Shown here: positions 20,412-30,814 of the stretch, one piece after another | Position numbering within the stretch: position 1 is the first letter of the stretch | Layout: each line of letters begins with the position of its first letter | Assembly (NCBI GenBank): GCA_030734395.1 | Contig: JAUZTG010000002.1 | Location: forward strand, 1 to 64,000 | Origin: Sarocladium kiliense | Taxonomy: Eukaryota; Ascomycota; Sordariomycetes; Hypocreales; Sarocladiaceae | Length of the DNA: 64,000 nt | Direction: 5' to 3' | Translations under genes and position numbers: made by a program | Notes under the pieces: generated by a model | Database searches by the model: none | Told to the model about the DNA's origin: nothing | Seen by the model: only the letters and a program-made list of their open reading frames with translations

Positions 20412-20739
20412 TTCCTATTTGTTCCTCGGCTATCGTTACCAGTGTCACCTGGGCGCCTGCACAGTCCATGTTGACCTTATGCTTGCTGAGATTGATGAGC
20501 TCAGAAGAACGATTGAAGGCGTTCAGACGACGCTCGAAGATTCGCATGCAGATGAGACAAAGGTGCCAGAGTATATCTATCTTCAAATCATTACCAGCAG
20601 ACTCTTCCTAGATTACCTCTCAGAACAGATTGAGGAGGCAGTCCAGCGACGAGATGTGGCATGGTTGGAACGACAGTCAGAATACATCATCGAACCCCTC
20701 CGAAAATGCAGGAACGTTATGGGGGTGTACGTCTGCTGA
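20383..20739 (+). CDS. Hypothetical helical protein, 118 residues
   Basis: An ATG-initiated frame. After a hydrophobic start come regular heptad-like helices (LAEIDELRRTIEGVQTTLED, LDYLSEQIEEAVQRRD and WLERQSEYIIEPLRKC). The pattern suggests a small helical bundle or coiled coil, perhaps the remainder of a longer protein. Its family is unknown. Confidence 0.4.
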   Translation: MRVPMTVFNISYLFLGYRYQCHLGACTVHVDLMLAEIDELRRTIEGVQTTLEDSHADETKVPEYIYLQIITSRLFLDYLSEQIEEAVQRRDVAWLERQSEYIIEPLRKCRNVMGVYVC

Positions 20740-21936
20740 ATCTGTTGACTCAGTCTCATGGAGTTGTTGTAAGGCTTCATCGGACGTGCATTTGATCTGA
20801 ACATGGCTATCGCGCGACCCCGACTACACTAGCCGCGATGATGCCGTATGAGAGACAGGACCGACCGAGTACGACGGTAATAAGAGGAGAATGGTCCATT
20901 AGGCAGCACCTCCTTTAGTCGAAATTGAAGCTTGTCAACGAGAGCACGCTTATTGTAGGCGCCCGATCTTCCGAGGTAGGGAACCTGGCATCAGGTGTCG
21001 GCTGAGTGTCTGGGTAGTCCCTGCATCCTTGCTCTCCCATAGTCGTAATGGCCTTCAGCTTCGTGGCGAGCGCATCATATCAAAGCACCATCGATGTGGG
21101 AGGTGCCGGTACAACCTGGGCGCAATGGCATGGATGGAGAAGCTGGTCAACTGTGCGGAAGTGGCAGAGGTGATGCACATCCGACGAATAGGAACCGAAA
21201 TGCTGCCTGAGAGTCGCGTTCGGGGACGGATGTTGATTGGCCGTGACGGACCAAGTTTCGGTGTGAGTCCCGGTTTCCTGGGGCAGTGAGCTCGACGGTC
21301 CACTAGAGGCCCAAGGGACGCGCCAAAGTTGTCTTGCGCACGTGGAGGGCAACGGGCCGAAGAAACGGGACTATCCAGCTAGCTGTCGTTATCAAGTCCA
21401 CTTCATCAACACAGCGAGAAGGCCGTTTCTACACTCAGACTGGCACTGAGCGGTTATGGGGATCTACTGTCTGGACAGTGCAGTCCTAAGCGGCGCCCGA
21501 ATTGGTAAAGGCTCGGCGGAAGAACGACCTAATCTGGCCTGCCACTCAAGGTACATGGGGGTGGCTCTTCTAAGTCTACAAAGGGCACTTGGTATTTCCG
21601 GCTACCGATGCGACGAGCAAACACATCGCCGCTGCAAGACCCAAACTGACGCGAACGTACGGTTCACTCGCCAAGATCGCAATAACTGTCGGCGCGCGTC
21701 GGGCACGACTCGGAGGGAGATGTGTCGCATTCGAGCTTCTCGAAACAATTGAATCCCAAATAAGTCTTTTCTGTATACTGTACCTAGGGGTCAAAGCCAG
21801 ATCCAAGGATATATTTCAAGTCCTGTAGTTGATGACAGCTACCGGTAGACCGACCTTTCAGAGAATCTACCCAAAACGATCCTCGAGACCAGACGGTGCC
21901 CTTCCGGGAAACCGGTCGACAAAGGGCACCGGGAAC
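20740..21936. other. Gene-poor stretch
   Basis: Frames up to about 98 codons on both strands have no recognisable content. Confidence 0.4.
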
Positions 21937-23030
21937 TCATGGATGGAAGATAAATTGTGCCTCGTACTGATACCATAGCTCTGGTTTGAGCGGGACGAAT
22001 GATTGATCGTGGTGAGCAGTCTCATACGTGAATGGCACGCTCCCCAACTCTGGGCATGGTGCTACTGCATATCTCGCCGAGCCCTGCATACCAGAGGTAG
22101 AATAGGCTGTGCAGACAGACGGAGCACTTCCCTCTGTTGGAGAGGCTTCACCCATGGACATCGCGGTTGCCCGGCCCAAGGAGCCCTGTCCAATGACCGG
22201 CTCCATTTCACATGTGTAAGCCCCTGGAATTACGGGAGGGTCAGCCTCAAATTCCGTGTTCTGGTATCCGTTCAAGGCTCCGAAGCCCTCATAAGCTAGC
22301 CCAGTAGCGAAAAATTGATCCAGGGCCGCATAAGTGTAGTATGGGGTGAACAGAGCATGGCTCTCCGGAGCCGACGGTGCCTGAGCCTGAATAGCTAGTG
22401 TTTCCCGATGAGTATGCGAGCCTTCCGGTACGAAAGGAGCATCAAACCCTTCGTTGCGATTTTGATACACTCCCGTGGGTGTGGATTGGGCAAAGACGCA
22501 TCTTTTCGCATGGTTTGCCAGTGAGGTCTTGCGGATGAAGCTTTACATATGTCAGGGGCGTAACTCATTTAGGACTCGTACTCACGAACCTCTTATTGCA
22601 TTCTGCATTGGCACACTTGTAGGGACGCTCCCTAGCGTGCACGAAATCATGACGCTTAAGAGTTGAGGGCTGTTGAGGAGTCAGAACTGCGCATCCAGAG
22701 TCCAGTGGAACGGAATCGCTTACATCCCCGAACCGCTTCCCACAACCCAAATAAGAGCATTGATACGGCCTCTCACCAGTGTGAGTTCTGGTGTGCACGT
22801 CCAAAGCATGTCGCTGGATGAAGGCTTTCCCGCATTCTGGAAAGGAACAAGAGAAAGGGCGGTCGTTCGTATGACTTCGGTAGTGCCGTGCATGGGCCGA
22901 CCTCGAAGGGAAACTCTACGCAAATGTCAGGAAGACCTTACGGGCGCTGGACTGTGAGACTCACTTTACCACAGGACTGCCAATCGCACTTGAACGGTCG
23001 AGCTCGGGAATGAGCAGATAAAGAGGCCAT
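21937..23030 (-). CDS. Four-finger C2H2 zinc-finger protein
   Basis: Exons 23030-22965, 22915-22724, 22669-22586 and 22527-21937 join in phase over introns of 49, 54 and 58 nt, giving 310 residues. Finger 1 is FKCDWQSCGK / SFPSRSAHARHYRSH, split by intron 1. Finger 2 is FSCSFPECGKAFIQRHAL with HTRTH. Finger 3 is YQCSYLGCGKRFGD / PSTLKRHDFVH, split by intron 2. Finger 4 is YKCANAECNKRF / TSLANHAKRC, split by intron 3, and ends with Cys instead of the last His. Linkers such as THTGERPYQC are classic. The C-terminal 190 residues are Gln/Pro/Ser/Tyr-rich and acidic, like an activation region. It is likely a nuclear DNA-binding regulator. It lies about 900 bp from, and divergent to, the second LysM-like gene. 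Confidence 0.85.
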
Positions 23031-23951
23031 TGCTGGTGGCGAGGCACACTGCTTTGCGGCTTGGATCCCAGTTCAATCAGACAGACCTTCCATCAGATGG
23101 TACATCGGCCGGAGTGAGCATTGTTATATAACCTTTCGTAGCAGGATGCGTGAACAGAGGCGGGTGATCACAATCCGAGTCGGGCTTCCCGATATTGGTG
23201 AAACGTTGTACAGGGCGTCGAGTGATACAATCGCTTGCTCCTGAGGTTTGGTTGGCTGATGCAGTACCACAGGAGGGAGGGTGGCAGCTGCGCAGATGAT
23301 GTTTACACTGGGGCGAAGCCTCTTGCGCCTTTGTGATACCAGTATACGAGACTGAGAATCCTCAGCCGGTCGCTGGTGGCCCCGAAGCCAACGAGGACTC
23401 CACACCTTATCTGGGCAAGCAGTCGATCGAGCCTGACATTCACCGAACGATCCCGCCTGCTCGTGAAACCTAAGGTGGACCGTATCACAAGCATCTATGT
23501 GGCCGTGGTGGTCAGGCGACATAACATGGCCGCGACTCCTAGGCGATTGCGCCTAGGAGACGAATTTAGACGCCGAGAGCTATTGACCCGGCTCGACCTA
23601 GACCTGCAGGGGCTGATTCTGGCCCTTGTCGAGGGCTTGCAGTCAGCTGCACCGAGCACTTAGCCAAGGGTTTCCGGAGGTGTCAACAGCTCAATCTTTA
23701 TCATTGCCATAATATAAGCCACGCCGACCCCTGAGTTCTTGTGTAATGCATGCAGTAGAAAGCTCTGGTGAACGGTCAACTCATTCTTTCTTCCTTCGCC
23801 GTGACCCTCCAAAATGACCACCCCCAGTAGAAACATAGCGTCCACATCCGGCCGATAGGCTTCAAGTAAACAGGCTAAACTGAACAGCGAGTGATAAGAA
23901 TATAAGAAGGCCGGGCCAGTCTGTCTCACCAGGCATCTCATCATTGTCATC
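23031..23951. other. Intergenic region between the zinc-finger gene and LysM-like gene 2
   Basis: No gene was supported. The two neighbours are transcribed away from each other, so the region holds both promoters. ATAAGAATATAAG near 23893-23905 is a TATA-like candidate for the plus-strand gene. A short inverted repeat, CCTAGGCGATTGCGCCTAGG, lies at 23538-23557. Confidence 0.4.
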
Positions 23952-24614
23952 ATGATCGCCCTCCACGTTCTGTTGTGCGGCAGCGCTGTCGCCGCGACAA
24001 GCTTCGAAGTGGGCTACTGGGTTGGAATGCCGGGAACAGTATTCTTCCAGGTAGCCCAAGCTTTGGGTTTGCACGACTACGACGCTATCAAGGATCTCAA
24101 CCATCTGACGAACATACATTACGTTGAGCCCGAGAGATTGTATACTGTGCCATACAAGGGCTTCCTAGTGAGCCCTGCAACGTGGCGGGTCTCCGAAAGT
24201 TCAGCTTTCCTGGAGTTGAATACGGAACCGGCAATCACGGCTTTGACAGACCCTACGCCGACTAGTCCAAGTCCGTCTTTTGGATTGTCTGGCAGTGATA
24301 GGCTAACAGCATTGATGTCGGCAGCTGCCCGAACGAACACAACGTCTCCCTCTATGACATATCTAATTCCAGTGGACTCTCCTGCGGCTACAGATCTGCC
24401 GGCCGCGAACTATTCGGACCGCAACCTGCTGACTCCTCCAAGCTCCTCTGAGCCCTCATTCCTCCCAGGCTCTACACCCATATCGGATTCTCTTACAACG
24501 CCGACCATGAGTTCCACTACAACACCGCCCAGCTCGGCAACTACACCTGCACCCTCCGCGCTCATCATCTTATTTTCTGTTGCAATCGTAATTGCGGTCA
24601 CTCCCCTTTTTTGA
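23952..24614 (+). CDS. Secreted LysM-like protein with GPI-type tail (paralogue 2)
   Basis: A single exon encodes 220 residues. The signal peptide is MIALHVLLCGSAVAA. The LysM-like module follows: GYWVGMPGTVFFQVAQALGL, HDYDAIKDLNHLTNIHYV, then RLYTVPYKG and TWRVSESSAFLELN. This matches the modules of the genes at 7009 and 60680 position by position. A Ser/Thr/Pro-rich stalk of about 110 residues ends in a hydrophobic C-terminus (SALIILFSVAIVIAVTPLF) after small residues, the pattern of a GPI-anchor signal. The cysteine domain of the two paralogues is missing. Surface display rather than release is inferred. Confidence 0.7.
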   Translation: MIALHVLLCGSAVAATSFEVGYWVGMPGTVFFQVAQALGLHDYDAIKDLNHLTNIHYVEPERLYTVPYKGFLVSPATWRVSESSAFLELNTEPAITALTDPTPTSPSPSFGLSGSDRLTALMSAAARTNTTSPSMTYLIPVDSPAATDLPAANYSDRNLLTPPSSSEPSFLPGSTPISDSLTTPTMSSTTTPPSSATTPAPSALIILFSVAIVIAVTPLF

Positions 24615-25711
24615 GTAAGCAAGGTTTAATGTTACCTTTTCTACATGTGCCGCCAGCTTCCTCAAGGCCACTCAACCACTCATTCGCATTTTGGAGGGCG
24701 GCTTATGCTGTAGATCCAGACTCTTCACCTTGCGATATTGTACGAAGTCCATATACATGACTGGCTGCGAGTCAATCGTAGTGAACCTATCAAGGGCACA
24801 GTCGATTCAGTTTCGCACCTCGGTGCCATTGATTGGCCTATTCTAGCTGGTAAATTGCACTTTCTTCCATCAAGACGCTAATCACCGTGCTAACTACATT
24901 TTCTCCTCGTCGGATGCCGCTCCAAACTTGAGAGTTTTCTACTCGCCAACAATTCCCTGAAGGGCCCCGGCACCGCACTCGTCGTCTTGGAGTACAAGGC
25001 CGAGAAAGGGTCCGAGATCTTGAACCCGGCCAGTCTACCTCATCTCGACGCTCGACGCCAGAGTCTCTTGTCTACGCAATTTCATCCTGTTCTGATACAA
25101 AACAATGGAGCCATCAGATCGTCTTGAATATTTCTTTCCATGATCACCGGCCCCGGTGACTCCGTTGGCTCCCTCGAGTTGGTCGTTGCTGAATCACTAT
25201 CTCGTGAGGCAAGAAGCATTGTCTGCTCTTCCCGTGGGAATTCAGAAACTCTATATCTGGTAGGCTCGAAGTCTGAATTGAAAGCAGCACATCGGATCCA
25301 TGTCTCGTGAGAGGTCCATCATGGAGCAGGGATACCCATAGTCGGCTGTGCTGGCGCGTTTGACGCAACATCACCTTTCCGGCTGTGCGAAGTTGCGACT
25401 TTTGGCCACAGGTGCTGCAGACTCTGAGATTCAGCTGCTTCTGCCCTTACTGCTTCTTGCTCGTGTGTCAGAGGCGCGGGGCATGTCGTCCAGATCCGGG
25501 CTTCGCCGAATTACTTTCGTCGGGTAGTCAAATACAGGGTAACATGCTGGACAGAGTGCGTGGCAGGATGGTCCGGAATTGGCCCTGTATCTTCGACCTC
25601 GAAGGCTCCAAGTGATCCAGCTCGGTCGGTAGCACCTCCGGCGCACGCCGGGATATAAAAGACCAGGAGAGCCACTATAATGCCTGTCCGGCCGAAGTCA
25701 CGTAAAAGGGG
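24615..25711. other. Intergenic stretch, no gene seen
   Basis: Frames up to 90 codons have no recognisable motif. It includes the promoter of the SprT-like gene. Confidence 0.4.
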
Positions 25712-27130
25712 ATGACCGTCACGACACTCGTAGAGGCGAACACTGCGCAGGCCGCACCGCCGACGAAATTGACGAGCAGCCACACGTCACAGCTTGTGCC
25801 TCAGGATCCAGTGCCAAGCCTGATCGCAGTACCGGGGCACTCTGGGTCGCATGGATTGCAGGACCTTTGCCATGAGGATGACGAGGTTCCCGACGAGGAA
25901 AAGGTGATTGGTTCCATAACTGCTTCTTTCGGCCGCAAGTACAACATCATCGAGACAGGGCCGCCCAACAGTTCAAAGCACTCCATCCGATCCATCAAAC
26001 AGCACAAACACCAATCCGATACCGAGCTAAAGGAAAAGCCTGCGCAGAACGAGAAGGTGACCTACATTTTAGGAGTGGCTAACTATGTGCCCCCCAACTT
26101 CCGGGGTCACATGTTAGACCTGCTGGATCCCGAGAAGTGGTGCAGGCCAGCCCCTCTGACCAGAGTCAAGATCGGGACATCCAATGGCCGGTTTCTATGG
26201 GTAGACAGAGATGCTGTGCGACGACACTGGCCTGGAGGCGACCATGAAGCTCCCATGGAGGAGGATCTTAAGGTCGGCGATCATGTGGTTTTGAAGAAGG
26301 GTCAGATCGTACTCAGATCCGACCTCGCCATCGCCAAGAAGGCTGTGGCCGCGGAGGCAAACTTCCGACTGTGGCAAACAGGGAAGCGACCGGCGGCGAC
26401 GGTATGCTTCGTCAGTCCGGAAGACGCTGTTGCTGGTGAATTGATCACAATGCGGACCAGGGAGGATGCGCATGAGCAGGGTGATGGGTGTTCCCCGACA
26501 CGGTTCATCTCGCCAGGAGTAACTAGGGGCTCTCGAAATTCGCTTTGCAGCAAAGATTCCCGTGCTTCGTTCGACGCTAGCAAGCAGCAGATGGCCCGGC
26601 TGTTTCTCGCAGAGTTGGACGACAAAGTCACCCAGGGCCGAGTTGCGAATCTCACGAAGAGCACTGGCGGTGTCAAGGTGAAGTGGAACAAATCTTTCAA
26701 GAGCACTGCTGGACGTGCCAACTTCAAGCGTGAGACTATTCGAACAAAAGACGCAGATGTCCAGTACGCATACCACGCATCTATCGACCTGGCTGAGAAG
26801 ATAGTTGATGACGAAACGCGCTTACTGAACACCGTGGCCCATGAGTTCTGCCATTTGGCAACATATATGGTGAGCGGGGTCACCAAAAACCCCCATGGTA
26901 AGGAGTTCAAGAGCTGGGCGGCTAGGTGCTCTCGTGCCTTCCCCGACCGCGGTATCCACGTCACAACCAAGCACAGCTACGAGATTGACTTCAAGTATGC
27001 ATGGGTGTGTGTTTTTTGCCATCATGAATACAAGCGTCACTCAAGATGCATCGACCCAGCTAGAAGCCGCTGCGGGAAGTGCAAGAACGAGCTGAGGCAG
27101 ACACGACCAGTGACGGGAGAAGTGAAGTAA
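25712..27130 (+). CDS. SprT/GCNA-like zinc metalloprotease
   Basis: A single exon encodes 472 residues from ATG 25712. The C-terminal 180 residues form a SprT-like domain. It has WNKSFKSTAGRANFKRE (the usual W...TAGR start), then the zinc site VAHEFCHLATYM (HExxH) with a downstream GKEFKSWAARC. It ends with a zinc ribbon made of CVFC, C and CGKC. The first 290 residues are low-complexity and basic/acidic, with a short conserved-looking region (LGVANYVPPNFRG). SprT-domain proteins of the GCNA/ACRC group cut DNA-protein crosslinks and act in the nucleus; that role is inferred here. Catalytic residues are all present. Confidence 0.85.
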   Translation: MTVTTLVEANTAQAAPPTKLTSSHTSQLVPQDPVPSLIAVPGHSGSHGLQDLCHEDDEVPDEEKVIGSITASFGRKYNIIETGPPNSSKHSIRSIKQHKHQSDTELKEKPAQNEKVTYILGVANYVPPNFRGHMLDLLDPEKWCRPAPLTRVKIGTSNGRFLWVDRDAVRRHWPGGDHEAPMEEDLKVGDHVVLKKGQIVLRSDLAIAKKAVAAEANFRLWQTGKRPAATVCFVSPEDAVAGELITMRTREDAHEQGDGCSPTRFISPGVTRGSRNSLCSKDSRASFDASKQQMARLFLAELDDKVTQGRVANLTKSTGGVKVKWNKSFKSTAGRANFKRETIRTKDADVQYAYHASIDLAEKIVDDETRLLNTVAHEFCHLATYMVSGVTKNPHGKEFKSWAARCSRAFPDRGIHVTTKHSYEIDFKYAWVCVFCHHEYKRHSRCIDPARSRCGKCKNELRQTRPVTGEVK

Positions 27131-27935
27131 GAAGGTAACTGGGGAACGGAGACCACTACTGGACCATTGTTCAGGTGCACGATCCTGCGTCTCGGTGAGA
27201 AATGGCAAACGCCGTCATTGTTAGGATGGGCCGTGAGGTCAGAGAAGAAGGATAGAGTAAAGGCCAAGGTTCATCTATTTCGGCTTGTACCAAACAGCGC
27301 ATCTCACTGCATGGAGCGAATGAGAGCATAAGTGAAATGTAGCTGTTGCAACCCCCTAGTATTCGTTCTTTCTAAAGCTAGCTCTGTTTGTCTCCTGACG
27401 CTACGCGTCCACCCAGCCACAGACCCCCTGCCTCCCAGTATGGTCTTTCGTGTACTAAATCTCATGGTCTTTGAGGCTGTCTCCATGCTAGATGCAGGCG
27501 AACGCGGGCATGACCCCGAAATGCGCTTGCAGCGATTGCATTCTTGTCCCATCTCCTCACGTTGTCCTTTCCAACCTGGCCACTGTTGCCATATCCTGCT
27601 CCTGCACCAAGGCTCCTCGTACACTTGGCTGTCCGCAAGAGATAAAGTGAGACGTTTGACAGTCAAGCCAAGAAGTGGATTCTGGACCAGATCTACTGAT
27701 GAATCGAATGCGGTCCTTGCATCTGAAGCTCTTCTGATTGGACAAGTACAAGCGGAACGGTGCGGCGGAATGTGATTGTTTGGAATGGATGCAAAAGTGA
27801 CGTGGCCACGCGATTGTGGGTACAAAGTTGCCGGGTCCCAGGTCCCAGGTCCAAATCCGTCCTAATTTGATCAGATCTATATAGATCTGCGGACATACGC
27901 TGTTGTCCATCGTCCGTAGTGCACTTGCTACAGCA
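27131..27935. other. Intergenic stretch with short direct repeats
   Basis: Tandem TCCCAGG-type heptamers lie near 27836-27853, directly before the next gene. No coding motif was seen. Confidence 0.4.
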
Positions 27936-29309
27936 ATGTTCAGCACGTTCCGTCAGGAGGCATGGTCGACCCAAACCATCGCGGAATTCATGGAGCTTGG
28001 CAAGCAGCTGAGAAAGCGATATCCTGCCTACCAAAAGAGAGTGTGGCGCGATTTGGCACACCCTACGCACTGGGATGGTTATGTGCAAGAGCTTCCTATG
28101 CACACTTCGTCGTATCTACAAACTGCAGCTTCCTCATCCACACCACTGGACGTGGTCATCGTAGATCAATACATCCGCCTTATGAAGCGATGCCAAAACA
28201 CAGACCTCCGACATGTTCTTTCTTTGCCCAGCGTAATCGAGCTTTCAGGTGAGGGCTTGCGAGGGTGCACAACTATCCAACCTTATCGTTCGGGAGACAG
28301 ATACTCGCTGCTGGTGGCGTACCATGACTGCATTCACTGGTTCTGCACGACGCCAGACATGGATCATCATCCCATACACGATCTTGGCGCAAGGCCGATT
28401 CAGCGGGCTTGGACAGGACCCAAGGTCGACGACGCAAACTCTGCCGTCTTGACCCTTTTGGGCATACGGTGCCTGGACGCCGGGAGCGCACACATACATC
28501 AGGACATTGCGGACATGGCAGTGGGCTCATTCCGCACGAGGATCATCATAGAACTATTATGCGGTAACCTGAACCCACCCGATGATGTCGTGGATTACAT
28601 CCGACAGGAGATCCGTGACCTTTCGGCAGAAAGTGGCTTCTGTCTTGACGACAGTGTGCCTTGCTGGCTGCGGGACGAAGCCATGCTGCCGCCTCCTCCA
28701 ATTGGTGATTCTTTTTCACCGCCGCCTGATGATCGCAAGGTCATCGTCGAATGTCTGTGGCAAATGGTCTTCGATGTTAGGTTGCGGGAGCCAGGAAGTG
28801 ACTGTGATCTCCAAGGGCTGTGGCACCACCTTCGAGCGGGAAAGCCCTCCAGATTCTTCACGAGATTCTATGGCGTCAAGTTCTGTGAGAGATTGCAGGC
28901 TCTCCATAGCGATCAAGCGATCAAGGACGCAATGGGCGACAAAAATCTGGACACAAAGCCCCTCAGAGCCGAATCAGCCAAGTGGGCGGCTTTGACCGAG
29001 GCTTGTCGGCAGTTCGATGCTTCCTCCGATCGAAGATACGTCGTGCTTTGCGCCGTCCCTCCAGGCGATGACCCGGCGGCGACGGAGATTGGGGCACGTC
29101 TGAATGATCGATCTGACCCGTTGCGTGCGCTTCTGGGACAAGCCTGCGAATTGTTCCTCCGCACGCTGTACTCGAACCTTCCGAAGGAGCCCCTTCCCAT
29201 TGACAGCTACAAAAGGTATGAGCCGCCCACGGGTGCCACGTACCCCGCTCTTGTAAGCGCGAATCCGCGTGCTCGAGTGCCGATATCGCGTTTGTCGGTG
29301 CAGCAATGA
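27936..29309 (+). CDS. Hypothetical protein with Ulp1/C48-peptidase-like region, probably inactive
   Basis: ATG 27936 opens 457 residues in one exon. Residues about 75-210 resemble fungal C48 (Ulp1-like) domains. There is an early VVIVDQYIRLMKRC segment, then YHDCIHWFC (HW as catalytic His), HDLGA (candidate Asp) and HIHQDIADMAVGSFR, followed by IIIELLCGNLNP. In active C48 enzymes the last block is Q...DCG; here DMA stands at that place, so the catalytic Cys seems to be Met. The remaining 250 residues have a proline cluster (PPPPIGDSFSPPPDD) and helices without a recognised fold. The assignment rests on pattern only and needs profile comparison. No similar gene lies nearby. Confidence 0.55.
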   Translation: MFSTFRQEAWSTQTIAEFMELGKQLRKRYPAYQKRVWRDLAHPTHWDGYVQELPMHTSSYLQTAASSSTPLDVVIVDQYIRLMKRCQNTDLRHVLSLPSVIELSGEGLRGCTTIQPYRSGDRYSLLVAYHDCIHWFCTTPDMDHHPIHDLGARPIQRAWTGPKVDDANSAVLTLLGIRCLDAGSAHIHQDIADMAVGSFRTRIIIELLCGNLNPPDDVVDYIRQEIRDLSAESGFCLDDSVPCWLRDEAMLPPPPIGDSFSPPPDDRKVIVECLWQMVFDVRLREPGSDCDLQGLWHHLRAGKPSRFFTRFYGVKFCERLQALHSDQAIKDAMGDKNLDTKPLRAESAKWAALTEACRQFDASSDRRYVVLCAVPPGDDPAATEIGARLNDRSDPLRALLGQACELFLRTLYSNLPKEPLPIDSYKRYEPPTGATYPALVSANPRARVPISRLSVQQ

Positions 29310-30163
29310 CGGGGCTAGGAGAGATGCACCGGCGCAGTGTGAGGTCCCGACGTGTCCAAAGGACAGCGTCTAAACACGAGGGATCCAGTAGGAAAAGAAC
29401 CGGCAGATCAAAGATCCATCGCATTGTTACAACACCTTGCACATCCATGGTGCAGCTTTGATGATGTCCAGGCCGAAAGACCGGAAACTCCAGCGCGAAG
29501 CTCGAAATCCCTTCGCGTTTCTTTCGAAGAACCTGCACGAAAGAGCAGGGGCCACAGAATCACAATGCGCCGTCGCATACCGTCCGTTTCTTCTCGTACC
29601 CTTGTAAAGCATACACAGTACACAGCGCGTGAATAAATTGTCTTCTCTAGCTATGTAACTTTATCACCCGACTCAACGTGAACCTGCTCGAGGTCGTGCG
29701 GGCGATGCGGGCGATGTGGATCATCTGTGCATCATGTAGAAGATCCGCATTCGATGACGTCCTAGGCATCGGGCCTCTGGACAGGTTTGCCCACCAAGAA
29801 AGTCAGCTTTGACCAGTTTCAGTGATTGCATTATGGTCTATGAAACTGGAGCATGAGTGAGCAGGCCACCTCACCTCCCAATGAGGGCAGAAACGTGCCT
29901 TGGGTTTGTCGTCCAGAAATGATCTGGACTGACTTTTTCCTAACCTCACCCTGTAAGCCTCGGCTACCCCGCATATTCCTCGTCCCGGACAGCTTTTGGC
30001 CACTCGCTGAGATACTACTTTGCGCCTGGAGGTTCTTAGCCCCTCGCAGCATGGTACAGGACCACGACACGTGACGATCACGAACACGAAAAGGACTATT
30101 CTTCGTGACTGACGATCTCCTCGTACGATACTGTAGCTTTTATCGCTCATCATACAATCGATT
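29310..30163. other. Intergenic stretch between convergent genes
   Basis: It contains a short repeat of GCGGGCGAT at 29698-29717. No gene was supported. Confidence 0.4.
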
Positions 30164-30757
30164 TTAAGCAGAGGCTTCACACAGCACGAGACTCAGGCCG
30201 ACTTCGCTACTGCAGCCGCGCGTCGCATGATCATCGTTCCAAACATTGTACACGTTGGCGCAATTCGAGTCGCATCGCGCTGGACAGACAACTTCCTCAC
30301 AGCTCGAGCTGTCTGGTCGTATGCTATACCCCCACTGGCAAAACTGCCGAGGCGATCTGTCATCGATTTCGGAGATGTCATAGTACAGATCTGGGAGGTC
30401 GGGGCCCAGTGATGGATCGTACGTATACTCGAATTGCGTGACCGCACCCCATTGATGAAACAGGGCCATCTTCTTCTCCTCCTCCATATTTGAGCTGATC
30501 TCTGGTCCACGCACGATCTTGATGGAGACCCCAACGCTCGTATTGTACCCGTATGCTGGGTTGTAGGCCGACAAATGTCTGTACGTCTCTGCATAGGCCT
30601 CACCAGGAGGGACGATCTGGACCAGCGGCTCATCGCCGAGGACAGATCGGATGTAGACGGGAAAGGGACACTTGTTGAGTACGCGAGCTTGCGACTGGGC
30701 CCGACCGCTGCGACCCAGCGCAACAAAAGACAGCAATGAAACGACGAAGTGCATCAT
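30164..30757 (-). CDS. Bys1/thaumatin-like secreted protein
   Basis: ATG 30757 begins a signal peptide (MMHFVVSLLSFVALGRSGRA); an in-frame ATG at 30814 would bury it. The mature protein starts with VLNKCPFPVYIRSV, the typical thaumatin-like beta strand. It continues with GVSIKIVRGPEI, then FEYTYD and LYYDISEIDD, FCQWGYSIRP, and a cysteine-rich end (CEEVVCPARCDSNCANVY). Eight cysteines can make four disulfides. This is the layout of the Bys1 family of fungal secreted antigens and effectors; its biochemical role is unknown. The length of 197 residues is normal. It is a single exon. Confidence 0.8.
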   Translation of the reverse strand: MMHFVVSLLSFVALGRSGRAQSQARVLNKCPFPVYIRSVLGDEPLVQIVPPGEAYAETYRHLSAYNPAYGYNTSVGVSIKIVRGPEISSNMEEEKKMALFHQWGAVTQFEYTYDPSLGPDLPDLYYDISEIDDRSPRQFCQWGYSIRPDSSSCEEVVCPARCDSNCANVYNVWNDDHATRGCSSEVGLSLVLCEASA

Positions 30758-30814
30758 ATGCAGCCACGACCCGCGTAGGATGCTATTCGGCACTGGTACA
30801 TATGCCTCGTACAT

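Noticed and set aside
27304..27825. 173-codon minus-strand and 147-codon plus-strand frames
   Set aside because: They overlap each other in a stretch without splice or domain signals; both look like chance frames.
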